This document shows positions 32,024 through 43,439 of a DNA stretch of 64,000 nt, piece by piece. The DNA is from Nicotiana tabacum (taxonomy: Eukaryota > Streptophyta > Magnoliopsida > Solanales > Solanaceae): the NCBI RefSeq assembly GCF_000715075.1, contig NC_134101.1, positions 136,848,237-136,912,236 of the forward strand. The letters are read 5' to 3'. The first letter of the stretch is position 1; each line of letters starts with the position of its first letter. Under the pieces are notes generated by a model, which worked only from the letters and a program-made list of their open reading frames with translations, ran no database searches and was not told the DNA's origin. The position numbers and the translations under genes were made by a program.

Positions 32024-32146
32024 GTATTGATGACCGCACCATTCCCTAGAGTTTTATCTTCTAAGCTAAGCCACCATTCTCTCTGCGGCAAAGAATAATG
32101 CCCATACAATTCAATTAAAGAGTAAAAACTTTCATATTCTGATAGG
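32024..32146 (+). repeat. 123-bp direct repeat of host DNA, right copy
   Basis: Identical to 25683-25805. It begins directly after the LTR end catgaca and ends before tgtacaagaatttcg, the continuation of the host locus. Confidence 0.95.
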
Positions 32147-32970
32147 TGTACAAGAATTTCGACACTATTAGATCAAAGTTAAAGATAATTATAAATAATT
32201 TGTTCCACTAACTATAAATAGATACCTGAAAAATAAGACAAATAACTTATTAGGACGCGTGTAGATAGACCAATAGTGTGAAAAATCATTTACACAATAA
32301 GTGTATATAAGGGAAACAAAAGAGGTTTTGTCTTGGAGGTTTGCATAGGGACTTGCAATCTTATACCAGCAAGCAGCCGGGAAAACCCCATTTAAGAAAT
32401 TTCTGGCAAGCTATGTTTGCTTTAAACCAGCCCAGCAGTCAGCAAATCACCAATTAAGTCATAATATAAACCACAGCGGCCAAATTAACTGTTAGTTCGC
32501 CTTTCATTATGTTAACCATAATATGAAGCTTCTTTGTCTAATACTACGGTTAAAGAAGTACTCCCCGGTCCAAGTAAGTGATTTTTCCAGATTTCAAGAA
32601 TGAATTAATTATTTTTTTTCCTACATTGTCCTTGGAGTAATTAATGTTGGAGTATATTTTAGGAGTGTTTATGTGAAGAGATAGTAAATATTAATATAGT
32701 AAATTTCATTACTAATTAATGTTAAAAGGTGAATTTTTTAATAAGTATGAAAACAACAAAAAAATCACTTATTTTGGACCGAAGTTAGTATATTATCTTT
32801 TCAAAGTTTTACTCATATGAGCTCACGTGTCAGTTACATCCATTATCTCATTAAATCGGTAATTTGTAGCACTCATTGCGTTAGTCTAGCACAATTAGTT
32901 CCCAATGATTGTTATACTTCATACACTACACGCATTCATCGTTAATTAGTTGACCAACATTATCTCGACC
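32147..32970. other. Intergenic sequence, no gene seen
   Basis: AT-rich host DNA, the original upstream flank of proline-rich gene 2 before the Galadriel insertion. Confidence 0.5.
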
Positions 32971-33363
32971 TTGAACTATCATGTCCAATTATTCAAATGG
33001 TCACTCAACTATTCAAAATTATTATTCAAATGATCATTCAACTATCTAAAATTATCTTCTAAAATCTAGTTAAGTGACCTTCTGAGTGCAATAGGCATAG
33101 TTCAGTGACTTATTATTACAAACAAAAGAAAAGTGACTTTAGGAGATAATTTGGGATAGTTGAGTGACCGTTGATAGAAGATAATAATGAGGCGTCCCTT
33201 GTTTGCTCTTGGATTGAACTAAGCGGCAATCCTTATTGTGGAAGGAGACCATGTCATTCTTCTCCTCTAGGAGATAATTTGGAATAGTTGAGTGACCGTT
33301 GACTTTAAAAGATAATTTGGGATAGTTGAGTGACCATTTGAGTAATGGACTCTGAACTATCAT
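32971..33363. mobile_element. Foldback MITE-like element
   Basis: The left arm (32983 onward: gtccaattattcaaatgg, tcactcaactatt) is the imperfect reverse complement of the right arm (to 33347: gatagttgagtgacc, atttgagtaatggac), about 40 bp. Two further copies of gataatttgggatagttga lie internally near 33144 and 33271. The sequence tgaactatcat flanks both ends directly (32972-32982 and 33353-33363), though two bases offset on the right, so target duplication is uncertain. No transposase. Confidence 0.7.
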
Positions 33364-34135
33364 TACACCTACAACCAAGGCAACAACACCAAAGTTATCT
33401 TCTAGGATTGATTCTCAGAATAGTAAATAATTACAGTATGTCAAAATGTTCAAGCAGAGATTAATACTCCATTTCAATTTCAAAATAGTTATCCTCTCGC
33501 ACTTCATGAGGCATTGCAGGAAATCTGAATATAAATTCAATGATAATTCAATAACAACTGAACGCTCATCCTCTAACAGAATGTACCAGTAAACCTATGT
33601 AGGGGATTATTTAGAACACATTATGGTAGAACTGCTTATGAATTAATGTATTTGCGCTGGACCTTTAATGGGAACATAAAAGACATAACCATCTGTCTGT
33701 GGAAATTGGAATAGCAATATTTATTTTGTGACAACATAATTTATTTTACTGATTACAACCTTGAGATCAAGAGATGAAACGACAATAATAAAAGGTACAT
33801 GCAAAGAAAATGATTAAAATAACTTTATCTACAGGAGAATATGGTGTTGCAATCGTAAATTGGAGAATTCATTGATGATTCTAGCTAGACTTATTTATAT
33901 TCGAAAAAATAACGGTATCCATCACTTCTCATGTAATTACAGAAAACATTAGAGTAGATTGCTAATTCTAGCTTAGACTAATGTAGATCCTCACAATCCA
34001 CAAGCCTCGAAACACTTTACGCATATGGTGTTTGTAGCTCGTGAAATTGGATCGGACTAAGTGAAACAACAACAATAATTAAAAAACAGAAACCAAAATA
34101 CATTAGCTGCTTCACTAGATGAAGCACTGATCAGA
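33364..34135. other. Intergenic sequence, no gene seen
   Basis: AT-rich DNA including the likely 3' flank of the gene at 34136. No recognisable feature. Confidence 0.5.
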
Positions 34136-35455
34136 TCACCAGTACTCACCACGAAGCTGTCTAAGAATCCTACCATGAGGTGAATCAGGGTCACCTCTCA
34201 TAGAATTCTGTTTCCATATCTCCATCGCTCTCATCAGAGACTCTTCAGCAGTCTCCAATTGCTCCGGCCTCCACACCATTACCCCGCCGTCAGGTGCCGG
34301 ATAAAAAGCGACACCAGCACCCGCTGGTGCATCAGTGGCCTGTGTAATAGGCTTCCTCGTATCAGCCATCTCCATCTCTGCCAATGGAGATGGTTTATGA
34401 TGCTTGAAGTATTCTCTGTCATCTTCTAATTGTGCTCCTCTGTCTTTTGCTTCGTCGGGCCATGGTGTACCATCTAATCCCCCGCAGCTAACATCTTCTA
34501 ATGATAGCGCTCCATTGGAGTGGCTTACATTAGATTTCTGTCGCTTTTGTTGTCTCAAAGGGTCTATAGGTTTGTTTCCCCCTGTGCTCTCTATCTTCTG
34601 GGATGACCCGGTTGGTGATTTTGGTGGCACAAATGCCTCGTTATCTTTACCGGGCTTTAGATTTGGTTGTTTCCTTTCGTTTTCTGCTACTTTTACTGAT
34701 CCCTCCAAGTCATCTCCCTGCAAATACAGCATAGTAACTCATTATTAATTCCATCAAATTTGGACACTACAATTAAATGAAGCAAAATTAACTCATTTTA
34801 GTAACCCGTCTAACCAGTTTAAACTAGGATTATGACTGTTGGCGTCCTAATCTAACAGGCAATGACCAATCAAACTATCTGCTCAAAACAAGTGAAAGAT
34901 GGTGTAACCCAAACTTATAATATGCAACTCAAGCTTACACCTTCACATTTGGAGATAAAATTTACTATGTAAATTCGAATAAACTTGAGCTAATAATTCA
35001 ATAAAAATGACCAGACTTTCACGTCTTTTTCTTAAAAAAGAAACAAAGTTAATAGTAAAAGGAGATATGGTTATGTTGGCGGGTTGAAGTATAACTTGTA
35101 ATTGAGCCATTTTGATCCACGTGAACTTAGGGATTGAATCATGTCACACGTATTAATTTAAATCATGTAATTTTAACGTTTTTTGATCCGTCCAAGTTTC
35201 AATCACCCCGCCAATTTACCAGATTCCATCAAACTTCAGCATATATGATTATCCTAAATTCAGACATTGAAATGGTTGAGATTTAGTTTGTAGATGACTT
35301 ACTTCAAGAGGTCCAGAATGGACGGCGGGATCAGCTGTTCGACCAACAGTAGAAGAGCAAAATCTGTGTGGATTGTACTCCACTCTCTTCAGAGATAGTG
35401 CCAATAAGAGTCGATGAAGTTTTGTAGCTGAAGATATAGCCAATCTTGTTTGCAT
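34136..35455 (-). CDS. Two-exon gene of unknown function, probable mitochondrial protein (244 aa)
   Basis: Exon 1 is 35303-35455 and exon 2 is 34136-34717, both minus. Exon 1 starts at an ATG and ends in phase 0 at ...GPLE before a perfect gtaagt donor (35297-35302); exon 2 begins after the acceptor tgtatttgcag and continues GDDLEGSVKV. The N-terminus (MQTRLAISSATKLHRLLLAL) is Arg/Ser/Leu-rich with no acidic residue, fitting a mitochondrial presequence. A Lys/Pro-rich, low-complexity middle follows, then a well-formed C-terminal block (GVMVWRPEQLETAEESLMRA; SPHGRILRQLRGEYW). I recognise it only as a plant protein of unknown function. The consistent splice junction and open frame make it the best single-copy gene here. 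Confidence 0.8.
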
Positions 35456-36351
35456 CTTTGAGCTTTCTGTATATGCAAGATAATTACAGCTTCTATTATG
35501 GTTTCACCTCAACATCGATTCTAGTTTGGGGAGATCATATATATGCTACTAAGGACTTCTGGCACTGTATTGGTTCGTGTAAGATGGCGTGTCAACATTT
35601 CTAGACGTGGCTAGAGCTTCTAGTGACTCCTGGACTCTCCTGCTTCGTGTCAATTTCTCCACTTTTCTCTTCCAGAATGGCCTAGAAAAGAACCATTTTC
35701 TTACCAATAATTTGACAAGAGTCTTTTTAAATAGTAAAACTTTTTCCTTTTAAGTAAATTTGTTATTGCCCAAGGGCAAATTATACCAATTCACCTCAAA
35801 ATTTTGCTTCACAGTACAGTTGAAAATTCTCTTAAATTCTCTTGATGTTGGGTACTGGGTTTGGGTTGCGGATAGCCCATATGAACTGATCCTGCTCATT
35901 TAAAGGAGATAAAATTTTAAAGAGATTACTTAAGGAAGTTAAAATATAGATAAATAAATAAAAAAAATAATTGCACGTTAGGAAGAAAATGGGAACGTAC
36001 GATTGAATGTGAGCGGCATTTTTTTCTCTTGGAACCCCTCTCTCTCCTTTATATATATCTTTCTTCCTTAACAGAAAAAAAGAGGTAATGAAGTGATTCT
36101 CCTTCAAAAAAACACACTGTGATAAACAAGGTATTTAAATCGTTAAGAAGAACTTCGTTTCCAAGAGAGACGAAGTCGGATTCGAGCAATTGATTGGAAT
36201 AGATTTTACAAAACTTTCGCTATTGTAATAGGTACACAAATTCAATGTCCCTATTACTCGATTTTAATTGACAATGATATTAGAGTCAGCGTTGTTTGCT
36301 CCTAATTGCTGCCCCATATTTTGGAAATTTACAATGGTAATGTTCCCGTTA
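35456..36351. other. Intergenic sequence, no gene seen
   Basis: Upstream region of the two-exon gene, then AT-rich DNA. The minus-strand frame at 35832-36107 is low-complexity and not convincing. Confidence 0.45.
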
Positions 36352-36620
36352 TTACAAGTTATCCCAAACCAATATATCATGATTAAATAACAAAATCACC
36401 GGGTACTGGTAAACAAAACTATTGGTATCTTTTATCAAATCCATAGAAACTGAATCTTTGAACTTGGGAATTGGTCCTTGAAACAAATTATTAGTCAAGT
36501 TAACAACTTTCAGAGATTCTTGATTCACCAAAGAAGTCGGCACTGGTCCCGTAAAATAATTATCTCTAACACTCAAGAAAGTTTCTGCTTATTTCAAAGT
36601 AATTCCCTTTATAGTTTTTT
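36352..36620 (-). pseudogene. Fragment of a TMK-type LRR receptor kinase
   Basis: On the minus strand the frame reads [18 protein letters not shown], then [18 protein letters not shown] and [17 protein letters not shown]. These are consecutive leucine-rich repeats plus the linker after them, as in plant TMK1-like receptor kinases (repeat consensus LxxNxFxGxIP). Only about 55 codons match. No signal peptide, transmembrane segment or kinase is nearby, so it is a captured or relic piece of a gene. It could serve as a marker of local gene loss. Confidence 0.75.
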
Positions 36621-37249
36621 TTTGTTTATACTGGTTTCACGCCAAATTATTATAACAATATTTTGATAAATTACTGTCTCCTAAAAGTTAAAGTAAGTAA
36701 GACTTTGTCTTTACAATATATGGAATTGTGATCTGATTTTGTTATTTATTGTTCATGTTAACAGTTAATATAATAGAAAATGATATGGCTTCCAGAATCT
36801 TTTCCCCTAAAACAACGAGAAAGAGGAAAAAGACAATAGTATTCATTGCAGCCACCATGTGAGCCTATTTGTTTTAAGATCAATGAGAAAGATAGAAATA
36901 GAAAATGCCATCAAAGTTATAGATTTTCAATGATCCTATGTAACTAATGTTGGTTTGTTGTTGGTAGACAAGTAAGTGCTATAAATACCATCGGTTGTGG
37001 CTGCAAAGTTGAGGAATAGAATCAGATTTAATTTCTATTAACAAATTTAGTCTAAATCCCTAAAGTTTCCTCTTAATATTAAAATAAGTGTAGTTTTAAT
37101 CCCTCAATTAATATCCTTCTACAAGTAATTGTGATATATGTTGTTACATTGGATGGTTGTAACCATTCTTAGTGTTTTCTTGGTCCTATTTCAGATATTG
37201 CTGAATAGTGACAAGTTCGAATTACTCCAAGTGGGAGTTGTCGAAGTCA
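36621..37249. other. Intergenic sequence, no gene seen
   Basis: AT-rich DNA left of the copia element. A copia 5' LTR would be expected in 36900-37950, but I cannot define one. Confidence 0.4.
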
Positions 37250-37655
37250 AGGAAGGGGGCAACGTAGAAGGGTATATCGCCGCATGACTTATTTCTATAA
37301 TGATTCAGACTCGGAGCCTGAAGTCATCAGAAATGTCCCAAGGGCGAGACAAAATGAGTTAAGGGATCAAAGGGCTGAATGAAGGGAAAGAAAAAAGAAA
37401 TTTAAGGAGTTTAAGGAATTTAAAATGGGCCCTGATGTTTCCATTCCTGAACATGTACACCTTTTTCAGTTAAAAAGAGCTGAATTGGCTAATTACGTAG
37501 AAATTACTGATTGGAAAGCATTAGCTATTTTAGCGGACTCTCTTCGAGAGCCTTGGGGTGAAATTTTAACTGTTATTTGGCCCAGTGCACTTTTTAGCGT
37601 GTATGTGCAAGAGTTAGTGTTCGATTGGTACATGTATGTCCTAACAAACATGTAA
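37250..37655 (+). pseudogene. Unrecognised broken ORF upstream of the copia element
   Basis: A frame from about 37285 (MTYFYNDSDSEPEVIR) has a stop at 37378 and resumes as MGPDVSIPEHVHLFQLKRAE (37425-37655). The first part is charged and low in complexity; the second has a plausible folded composition. I do not recognise a family. It may be a decayed host exon or part of another retroelement. Confidence 0.3.
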
Positions 37656-37957
37656 ATTGTTATTATGTGTTTTATCTTAATGAAATTTAAATTATGTTAC
37701 TTGTCTCACTAGTTACATATATTGTTTATCATTTTTTTTATTGAGACTTGAAATAAAGTACACACTAAGAAGTGATTTTAATATTAATTAGAATATTTAG
37801 ATATAGATGATGAATAGAAATGTAGTGACCGTTCGATTCTATACTAAATATAGAATTAATATTATAATTAATTTACTTGAGTGTGTAGTCATATGCATAA
37901 ATTGACTGAAGTATATATTGATGAGTTAAACTTGTAATATTGTCTCTAATAACAGAC

Positions 37958-39077
37958 ATGGCATCGAAAAGTATCATTGCTGACTTGAACAAGGGTGACA
38001 AACTGAATGGTAAAAATTACAACATCTAGAGTCGTAAGATGTGATATGTACTCGAAGAGCAAGATGCTCTTGAAAGTATTAACCATGCTATGAGTCACCC
38101 AGAGGAGGGTAACACTGCCCAACATAGGAGGGATCTAGAAACTTACAACATTTAGAAGAAGAAAGATTCCACTGCACGTGAAATTATTGCAAGTTCAATT
38201 GTTGATAATCTCATCCACGAATGTGAACAATATCCTACTACTCAAGCCATGTGGGCACATTTAAGAGAGGCATATGGGGGTACAACTGTGACTCGCCTTC
38301 GACAGCTGACAATCAAGTTTTACACGTACAAAAAACGTCATGATCAAAGTGTCAAACAACATCTAAGGGTGATGTCAAATATGATTGCTCAACTAAAAAG
38401 TGTTGGGCATGTTCTCTCTGAAGAGCAACAGGTTCAAGCAGTGACTCGGTCTCTTCCCAATAATTGAGAACATCTGAGTGTTAACTTGACCCACAATGAT
38501 AGCATCAAAACTTTTGTTGATATTGCTCATCATGTGGAGCTTGAAGGCGAGCGGCTTGGTGCTGCTAAAGCTGTACCTAATGCCTTTGTGGCAGAAGCAA
38601 GTGGTACAAAAAAATAAGCTTCAAGCGTAAGAGAAACTGGAAAAATGACGGAAAAGGTAAGGAAATCGGACAAGGATCCTCAAAGAAAAGAAACAGACCA
38701 AATTCTAAGAAAGAAAAACGGTTCTACAAGAAGAAAGACAAGAGTAAGATGAAGTGCTACAATTGCCAAGTTCCAGGGCATTTTGCTCGTGAGTGCACTA
38801 AGCCAAAAAAAGGTAGCATTTCAAAATATATCTCTTAGTGCTATATATGTTTCTAGCACTGTTTTGTTAACTGAATCTTATCCTGTGTGGATTGTAGAGT
38901 CAGGGGTCACCGACCATCTGAGCCGTGATAGAGAAGCGTTTATAGAGTTTCGTTGATTTCCACATGGATCAAAGCATGTATATGTGGGAAATAATGCAAA
39001 GCTTGAAGTCAAAGGGATAGGCAATTGCAGAATGGACATGCGTGGTGGCCGATCTTTGATGTTGCATGACGTCCTTG
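37958..39077 (+). pseudogene. Ty1/copia gag and start of protease, left part of the split element
   Basis: Starts at the ATG at 37958 (MASKSIIADLNKGDKLNG). The UBN2/gag-type stretch includes TTQAMWAHLREAYGGTTVTR and LKSVGHVLSEEQQVQAVTRS. A CCHC knuckle, CYNCQVPGHFAREC, lies at 38756-38797 in a shifted frame. The protease active site reads WIVESGVTDHL, where copia elements have DSGA, so the catalytic Asp is lost. In-frame stops occur at about 38027, 38048, 38153, 38465 and 38615. The ORF breaks at 39077 in ...MLHDVL and resumes at 57965. Confidence 0.85.
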
Positions 39078-39749
39078 TGACGACCCGACTGGTCGTCTTA
39101 AGAATTAATGCCTCGATCCCCTATTAACTGCTTTCCCCGTGTTTATTTCTGCTATTTTAATTTGCCGGGATGTTCGGTTTTGAGTTCGGAGAGTTTTGGG
39201 ACACTTAGTGCCTAAATGAGAGCTTAAGTATTGGAAAGTTGACCGTAGTCAGAATAGTATGAAGACAACGTCGGAATGGAATTTTGATGGTTCCGTTAGC
39301 TCCGATGGGCGATTTCGGGCTTAGGGGCGTGATCGGATGGTGTTTTGGAGGTCCCTAGCTAATATAGGCTTGAAATGCCGAAAGGTCGAATTTTGAAGTT
39401 TCTGGTTCGATAGTGAGATTTTGATCCGCGGGTTAGAATGGAATTTCGTAAGTTGGAGTAGCTCCGTAGTGTTGAATGTGACATGTGTGCAAAATTTCAG
39501 GTCATTCGGACGAGATTTGATAGACTTTTTGATCGAAAGCGTATTTTTAGAGTTTTGGAGTTCTTAGGCTTGAATCCACGGTTGATTCGTCGTTTCGATG
39601 TTGTTTTAAGTGTTTTAAGGGTTGGTATAAGTTTGGACAGTGGTATTAGACTTGTTTTTGCTCTTGGTTGAGGTCCCGGGGGCCTCAGGATGATTTCAGA
39701 TGGTTGTCGGAAGAATTAGAAGTGGCTTGAAGCAGCTGAAGCTGCTGAT

Positions 39750-40010
39750 ATCTGTCATAACCGCACCTGCGGTTGGGTCCTGCATGTGCGGAGTTGCAGA
39801 AAAGGCGGAGCAATCGCTGAAGCAAAATTGGGGAGGATCAGCAGGTTCCGTAGATGCGGGAGACTTACCGCAAAAGTGGTACCGCATCTGCGAACGGGTA
39901 ATCGCAGGTGCGGAAGCTGGCCTTTAAGTGAAAGGTCGCAGATGTGACCATGTCCTTGCAGAAGTGGGACCGAAGATGCGGTCCCAGGGCCGCAGAAGCG
40001 GATTAACTAG
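39750..40010. repeat. Cluster of cgcaNNtgcg-type words in the Tekay LTR
   Basis: Examples: cgcacctgcggt, gcatgtgcgga, accgcatctgcga, cgcaggtgcgga, gaagatgcggtccc. Parallel clusters lie at 56010-56250 and 63140-63390 in the other LTR copies. Confidence 0.8.
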
Positions 40011-40934
40011 GCAGAAACATAAAATACTTGCCTTCATGAAATTTAGCTATGTTTCACCTCTTTTCAAATGGGAAGAAGCTTGGGGAGCATTTTTCAAGAG
40101 GGATTTTCAGAGGAGTTCATTGGGGTAAGGTCTTTGATCCCTAAACTCGTTCTTGGAGTGATTTTATCATTATAAGCATGAAAAATTAAGGAAAATCAGT
40201 GGTAATTTGGGGGTTAGGGCTTGACTAATTAGAGACCTTTAAGTGATGATTGAGGGACCATTTGAAGTCCGATTTTGGTACTTTTGTTATGACTGAACTC
40301 GTTAGAGTGTGAAAATTCTAGAAATGTAAATCTTACCCGATTCAGAGGCGTGGGCCCAAGGGGCGTTTTGGTCATTTTATCTAATTTTGCGTATTAGCTT
40401 AGAATTTCTTTGTAGAATCAGTTACTTGAAGTGTTATTTACATTATGCAATTGAATTGAATAGATTTGGGCCATTTGGAGTCGAGTACTCATGGAAAAAG
40501 CGTGGTTTCGGATTGATTTGAGCTGGTTCGAGGTAAGTGACTTGCCTAACCTTGTGTGGGGGACCTTCCCCTTAGGATTTGGTATATTTGATAATTGAAA
40601 TGACTTGTACATGAGGTGACGAGTGCGTACTTGAGCAAATTGTTGGAAATCCGGTTTTCTCAAAGAAATTTTAATTGTGTTCCTTTTTCCTATCTTATAC
40701 TACTTGCAATTTAAGCCTGTTATTAGCCTAGAAAAGCATGTTTAACTGATTTAATTGCTTACTTGCTTAATCGGGCTTAATTGTATTATGTGAATCATGT
40801 TAGGTTAGAATTACCTGTTTACTTGGTACGAAATTGAGCTTTAATGAGTATTCCTAATGTTGTTGTTGTGTGTTTTACTTTGGGACTACGGGACGACATC
40901 CTGGGAGATCCCCTGTACGTATTTATAATTTGAA

Positions 40935-41115
40935 CTGAGGTGCGGGATACCGAGAGATCCCTAGCACGTATATTGAGGATAACAAGAGATCCTCAGGATA
41001 CCAAGAGATCCCTAGCATATATTGAGGATACCGAGAGATCTTCGGGATACCAACAGATCCCTGACATATATTGAGGGTACAAAGAGATCCTCGGGATATT
41101 GAGAGATCCCCGTTT
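40935..41115 (+). repeat. Minisatellite in the Tekay 5' LTR
   Basis: Alternating half-units such as gggataccgagagatcccta and gaggataccgagagatc, often joined by catatatt, give a period near 50 bp. The same array with a different copy arrangement is in the 3' LTR (57180-57300). Confidence 0.85.
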
Positions 41116-41777
41116 ATTTCCTTGTGCTTGTTTTTGCCTCTGTTTCAGTTATTGAATTCCTCATCTTCCTGTATTAAATTATTAGTGTTAGCTTTCAACT
41201 GTACTGCTTATCTTATATTGTCATACCTTATGTTTTTATTTTAACTCAATAGAGCCCTGACCTTCCTCATCACTACCCGACCGAGGTTAAGTTTTGGCAC
41301 TTTCTGAGTACCGCTGTAGTGTACTCATGCCCCTTTCTGCGCATGTTTTTCATATGCAGATCCAGGTACTTTGACTCAGTCCTATCACCCTTGAGGCGAG
41401 GCGACTGCTCCAGAGACTTCAAGGTATATTTGTCGCATCCGCAGACCGAGGAGTCCCTTTCCATTATATTTTGAATGATAGCCCTTCTATTTTCTTCTGT
41501 TGATGTAGACATTTCAGAGTTAGAGCATTTCTATTATATTCGTAGCTTGTGATTCATGGGTTTCCGGGTTTTGGAAAAATTGTATTAGTTTATGAGAGTT
41601 GGTACTGTGTATGCCGAGCGGTACTTTCACATGCTGTTTATTACACTATTTTCTATTTTAAAGTGTTTTCTTTTCCTCTGCAAATTTGGTTTATCTTCCA
41701 CAGTTTAGGCTTACCCACTTGTAGAGACTAGGTGCCGTCATGATGGTTTACGGAGGGCGAACTGGGGTCGTGACAAG

Positions 41778-41796
41778 TTTGTATCAGAGCTCTAGG
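41778..41796 (+). other. Tekay primer-binding site
   Basis: tttgtatcagagctctagg, a slightly diverged tggtatcagagc initiator-tRNA-Met site, starts just after the LTR end. Confidence 0.8.
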
Positions 41797-41976
41797 TTCA
41801 TAGAAGTCATGAATCACAAGCCGGTTTATTAGAGTCTCGTTGATCGGTACGGAGACATCTGTACTTATCTACGAGAGGCTATGTAACTGTTAGGAAAATT
41901 CCACTTCATTTGATTTCCTTGTCGTGCGAGATTTTGATATCACAATTCTAAACTTCTATCTTCTATTCTCTCACAT

Positions 41977-43300
41977 ATGGTGAGGACACGCGCTACCCGA
42001 GATGATCAGGCACCCGCGCCCCCTATTGCAGCCGTCAAAGGCTGGGGTCGGGGTAGAGGCTGAGGACGTGCATGTGGTGTAGCCAGAGCACCTGCGCGAG
42101 CTGCCACCGAGGTACCACCAGTAGTTCCAGCTGGGGTTCAGGCACCTAATACGCCTACTGCTACTACTACTCCAGCACTTCAGGAGACTTTGGCACAGTT
42201 CATGAGCATGTACACCACTTTGGCTTAGGGAGGGTTGCTTCCCCTTGCTGCAGCTACCTCTCAGGCTGGGGGAGGAGCATAAACTCCTGCCACCCGCACT
42301 CTTGAGTAGTGAGTGCATGTTGAGTAGGACCCTGAGATTATTCCTGTATAGCCTGCAGTCGGAGATCAACCCTAGGATAGGGCAGCGGTTTTCGAGGATG
42401 AGCTGCTGAGGCTTGAGAGGTTCAAGAAGTACAAGCCTCCTGTATTCAGTGGTCTAGCATCGGATGATGCTCTGGAATTTCTAGATGAGTGTTACCATAT
42501 TCTCCGTACCATGAGTATATTAGTATCGAGCGGGGTTTCCTTCACTACATTCTAGCTTCAAGGAGCCGCCTATGAGTGACGGCGCACCTATGAGTTACAC
42601 AGTCCGGAATAGGCTGCTTCACTTACTTGGACTCAGTTTTCAGATTTGTTCCTGAGAGAGTATGTTCCTCAGAGTCTCAGGGACTCATGGCGCGCAGAGT
42701 TTGAGCACTTGTGCCAGGGTGGTATGACTGTCTCAGAGTATGATATCCGTTACACTAGTTTGGCTAGACATGCCCCAACCTTGGTTTCTACTGTTCGCGA
42801 GAGGGCTCGCTGGTTTATTGAGGGATTTATTCCCAGCATCACGTCTAGCATGCTCGTGAGTTGGAGATGGATATTTCTTATCAGCAGGTGGTGAGCATTT
42901 CTAGGAGGATTGAGGGTATGCACGCTAGGGAGAGAGAGGAGAGGGAGGCCAAGAGGTCTCGAGAGTTGGGCCATTATTCTGGTGCCCATGCCCCAGCTGT
43001 AGGCCATCATGGTAGGGGTCATATTAGTCATCCTGTTCATTTAGCTCTTCCAGCAGCCAGTGGCATTCCAACTCCTCCTAGACCTTAGGAGCCTTATTAT
43101 GCACCTCCGGTATCTAGTGCGCCTCCTGCACGGGGTGCTTTCAGAGGTCAGTCCAGCAGACCTGGCCTGAGCCAGTCACAGCCACCACATCCTCCCAAAG
43201 CTTGTTTTAAGTATGGTGACACACGCCATGTGGTGAGCGATTGCCTTAGACTTGGGAGGAGTGCGCCTCCACAGACTTCTCAGCCACAGCGCGCCCCGTA
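41977..43300 (+). pseudogene. Tekay gag
   Basis: The ATG at 41977 opens MVRTRATRDDQAPAPP, a usual Tekay start. Capsid motifs follow in frame with interruptions: FKKYKPPVFSGLASDDALEF, FLREYVPQSLRDSWRAEFEH, GGMTVSEYDIRYTSLARHAP. The knuckle reads CFKYGDTRHVVSDC, where the second Cys of CCHC is replaced by Tyr. TGA/TAG stops occur from about 42061 onward, several where TGG or CAG would be expected. Confidence 0.85.
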
Positions 43301-43439
43301 GAGTTCTCAGGCTATGGTTATAGCTCCAGTTGCTACCCCACCTGCTCAACCAGCTAGAGGTGGAGATCGGGGAGGTAGAGGTTGCCCTAGAGGGGGAGGC
43401 CAAGACCGATACTATGCCCTTCCTGCCCGTACCTAGGTT

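Larger units (their letters stand above)
39078..41775 (+). repeat. Tekay 5' LTR (about 2.7 kb)
   Basis: Begins tgacgacccgactggtcg and ends ggtcgtgaca before the primer-binding site. Compared with usual members of this family (tgtaacgacccg start) it lacks ta near the start. It includes a cluster of gcgg/ccgc short palindromic words (39750-40010) and a minisatellite (40935-41115). Spot comparisons with the 3' LTR give roughly 8-11% difference. Confidence 0.92.

Noticed and set aside
39700..40128. Frames present almost unchanged at 39700-40128 and 63076-63513
   Set aside because: They are copies of the same Tekay LTR segment, not genes. Conservation reflects recent shared LTR history.
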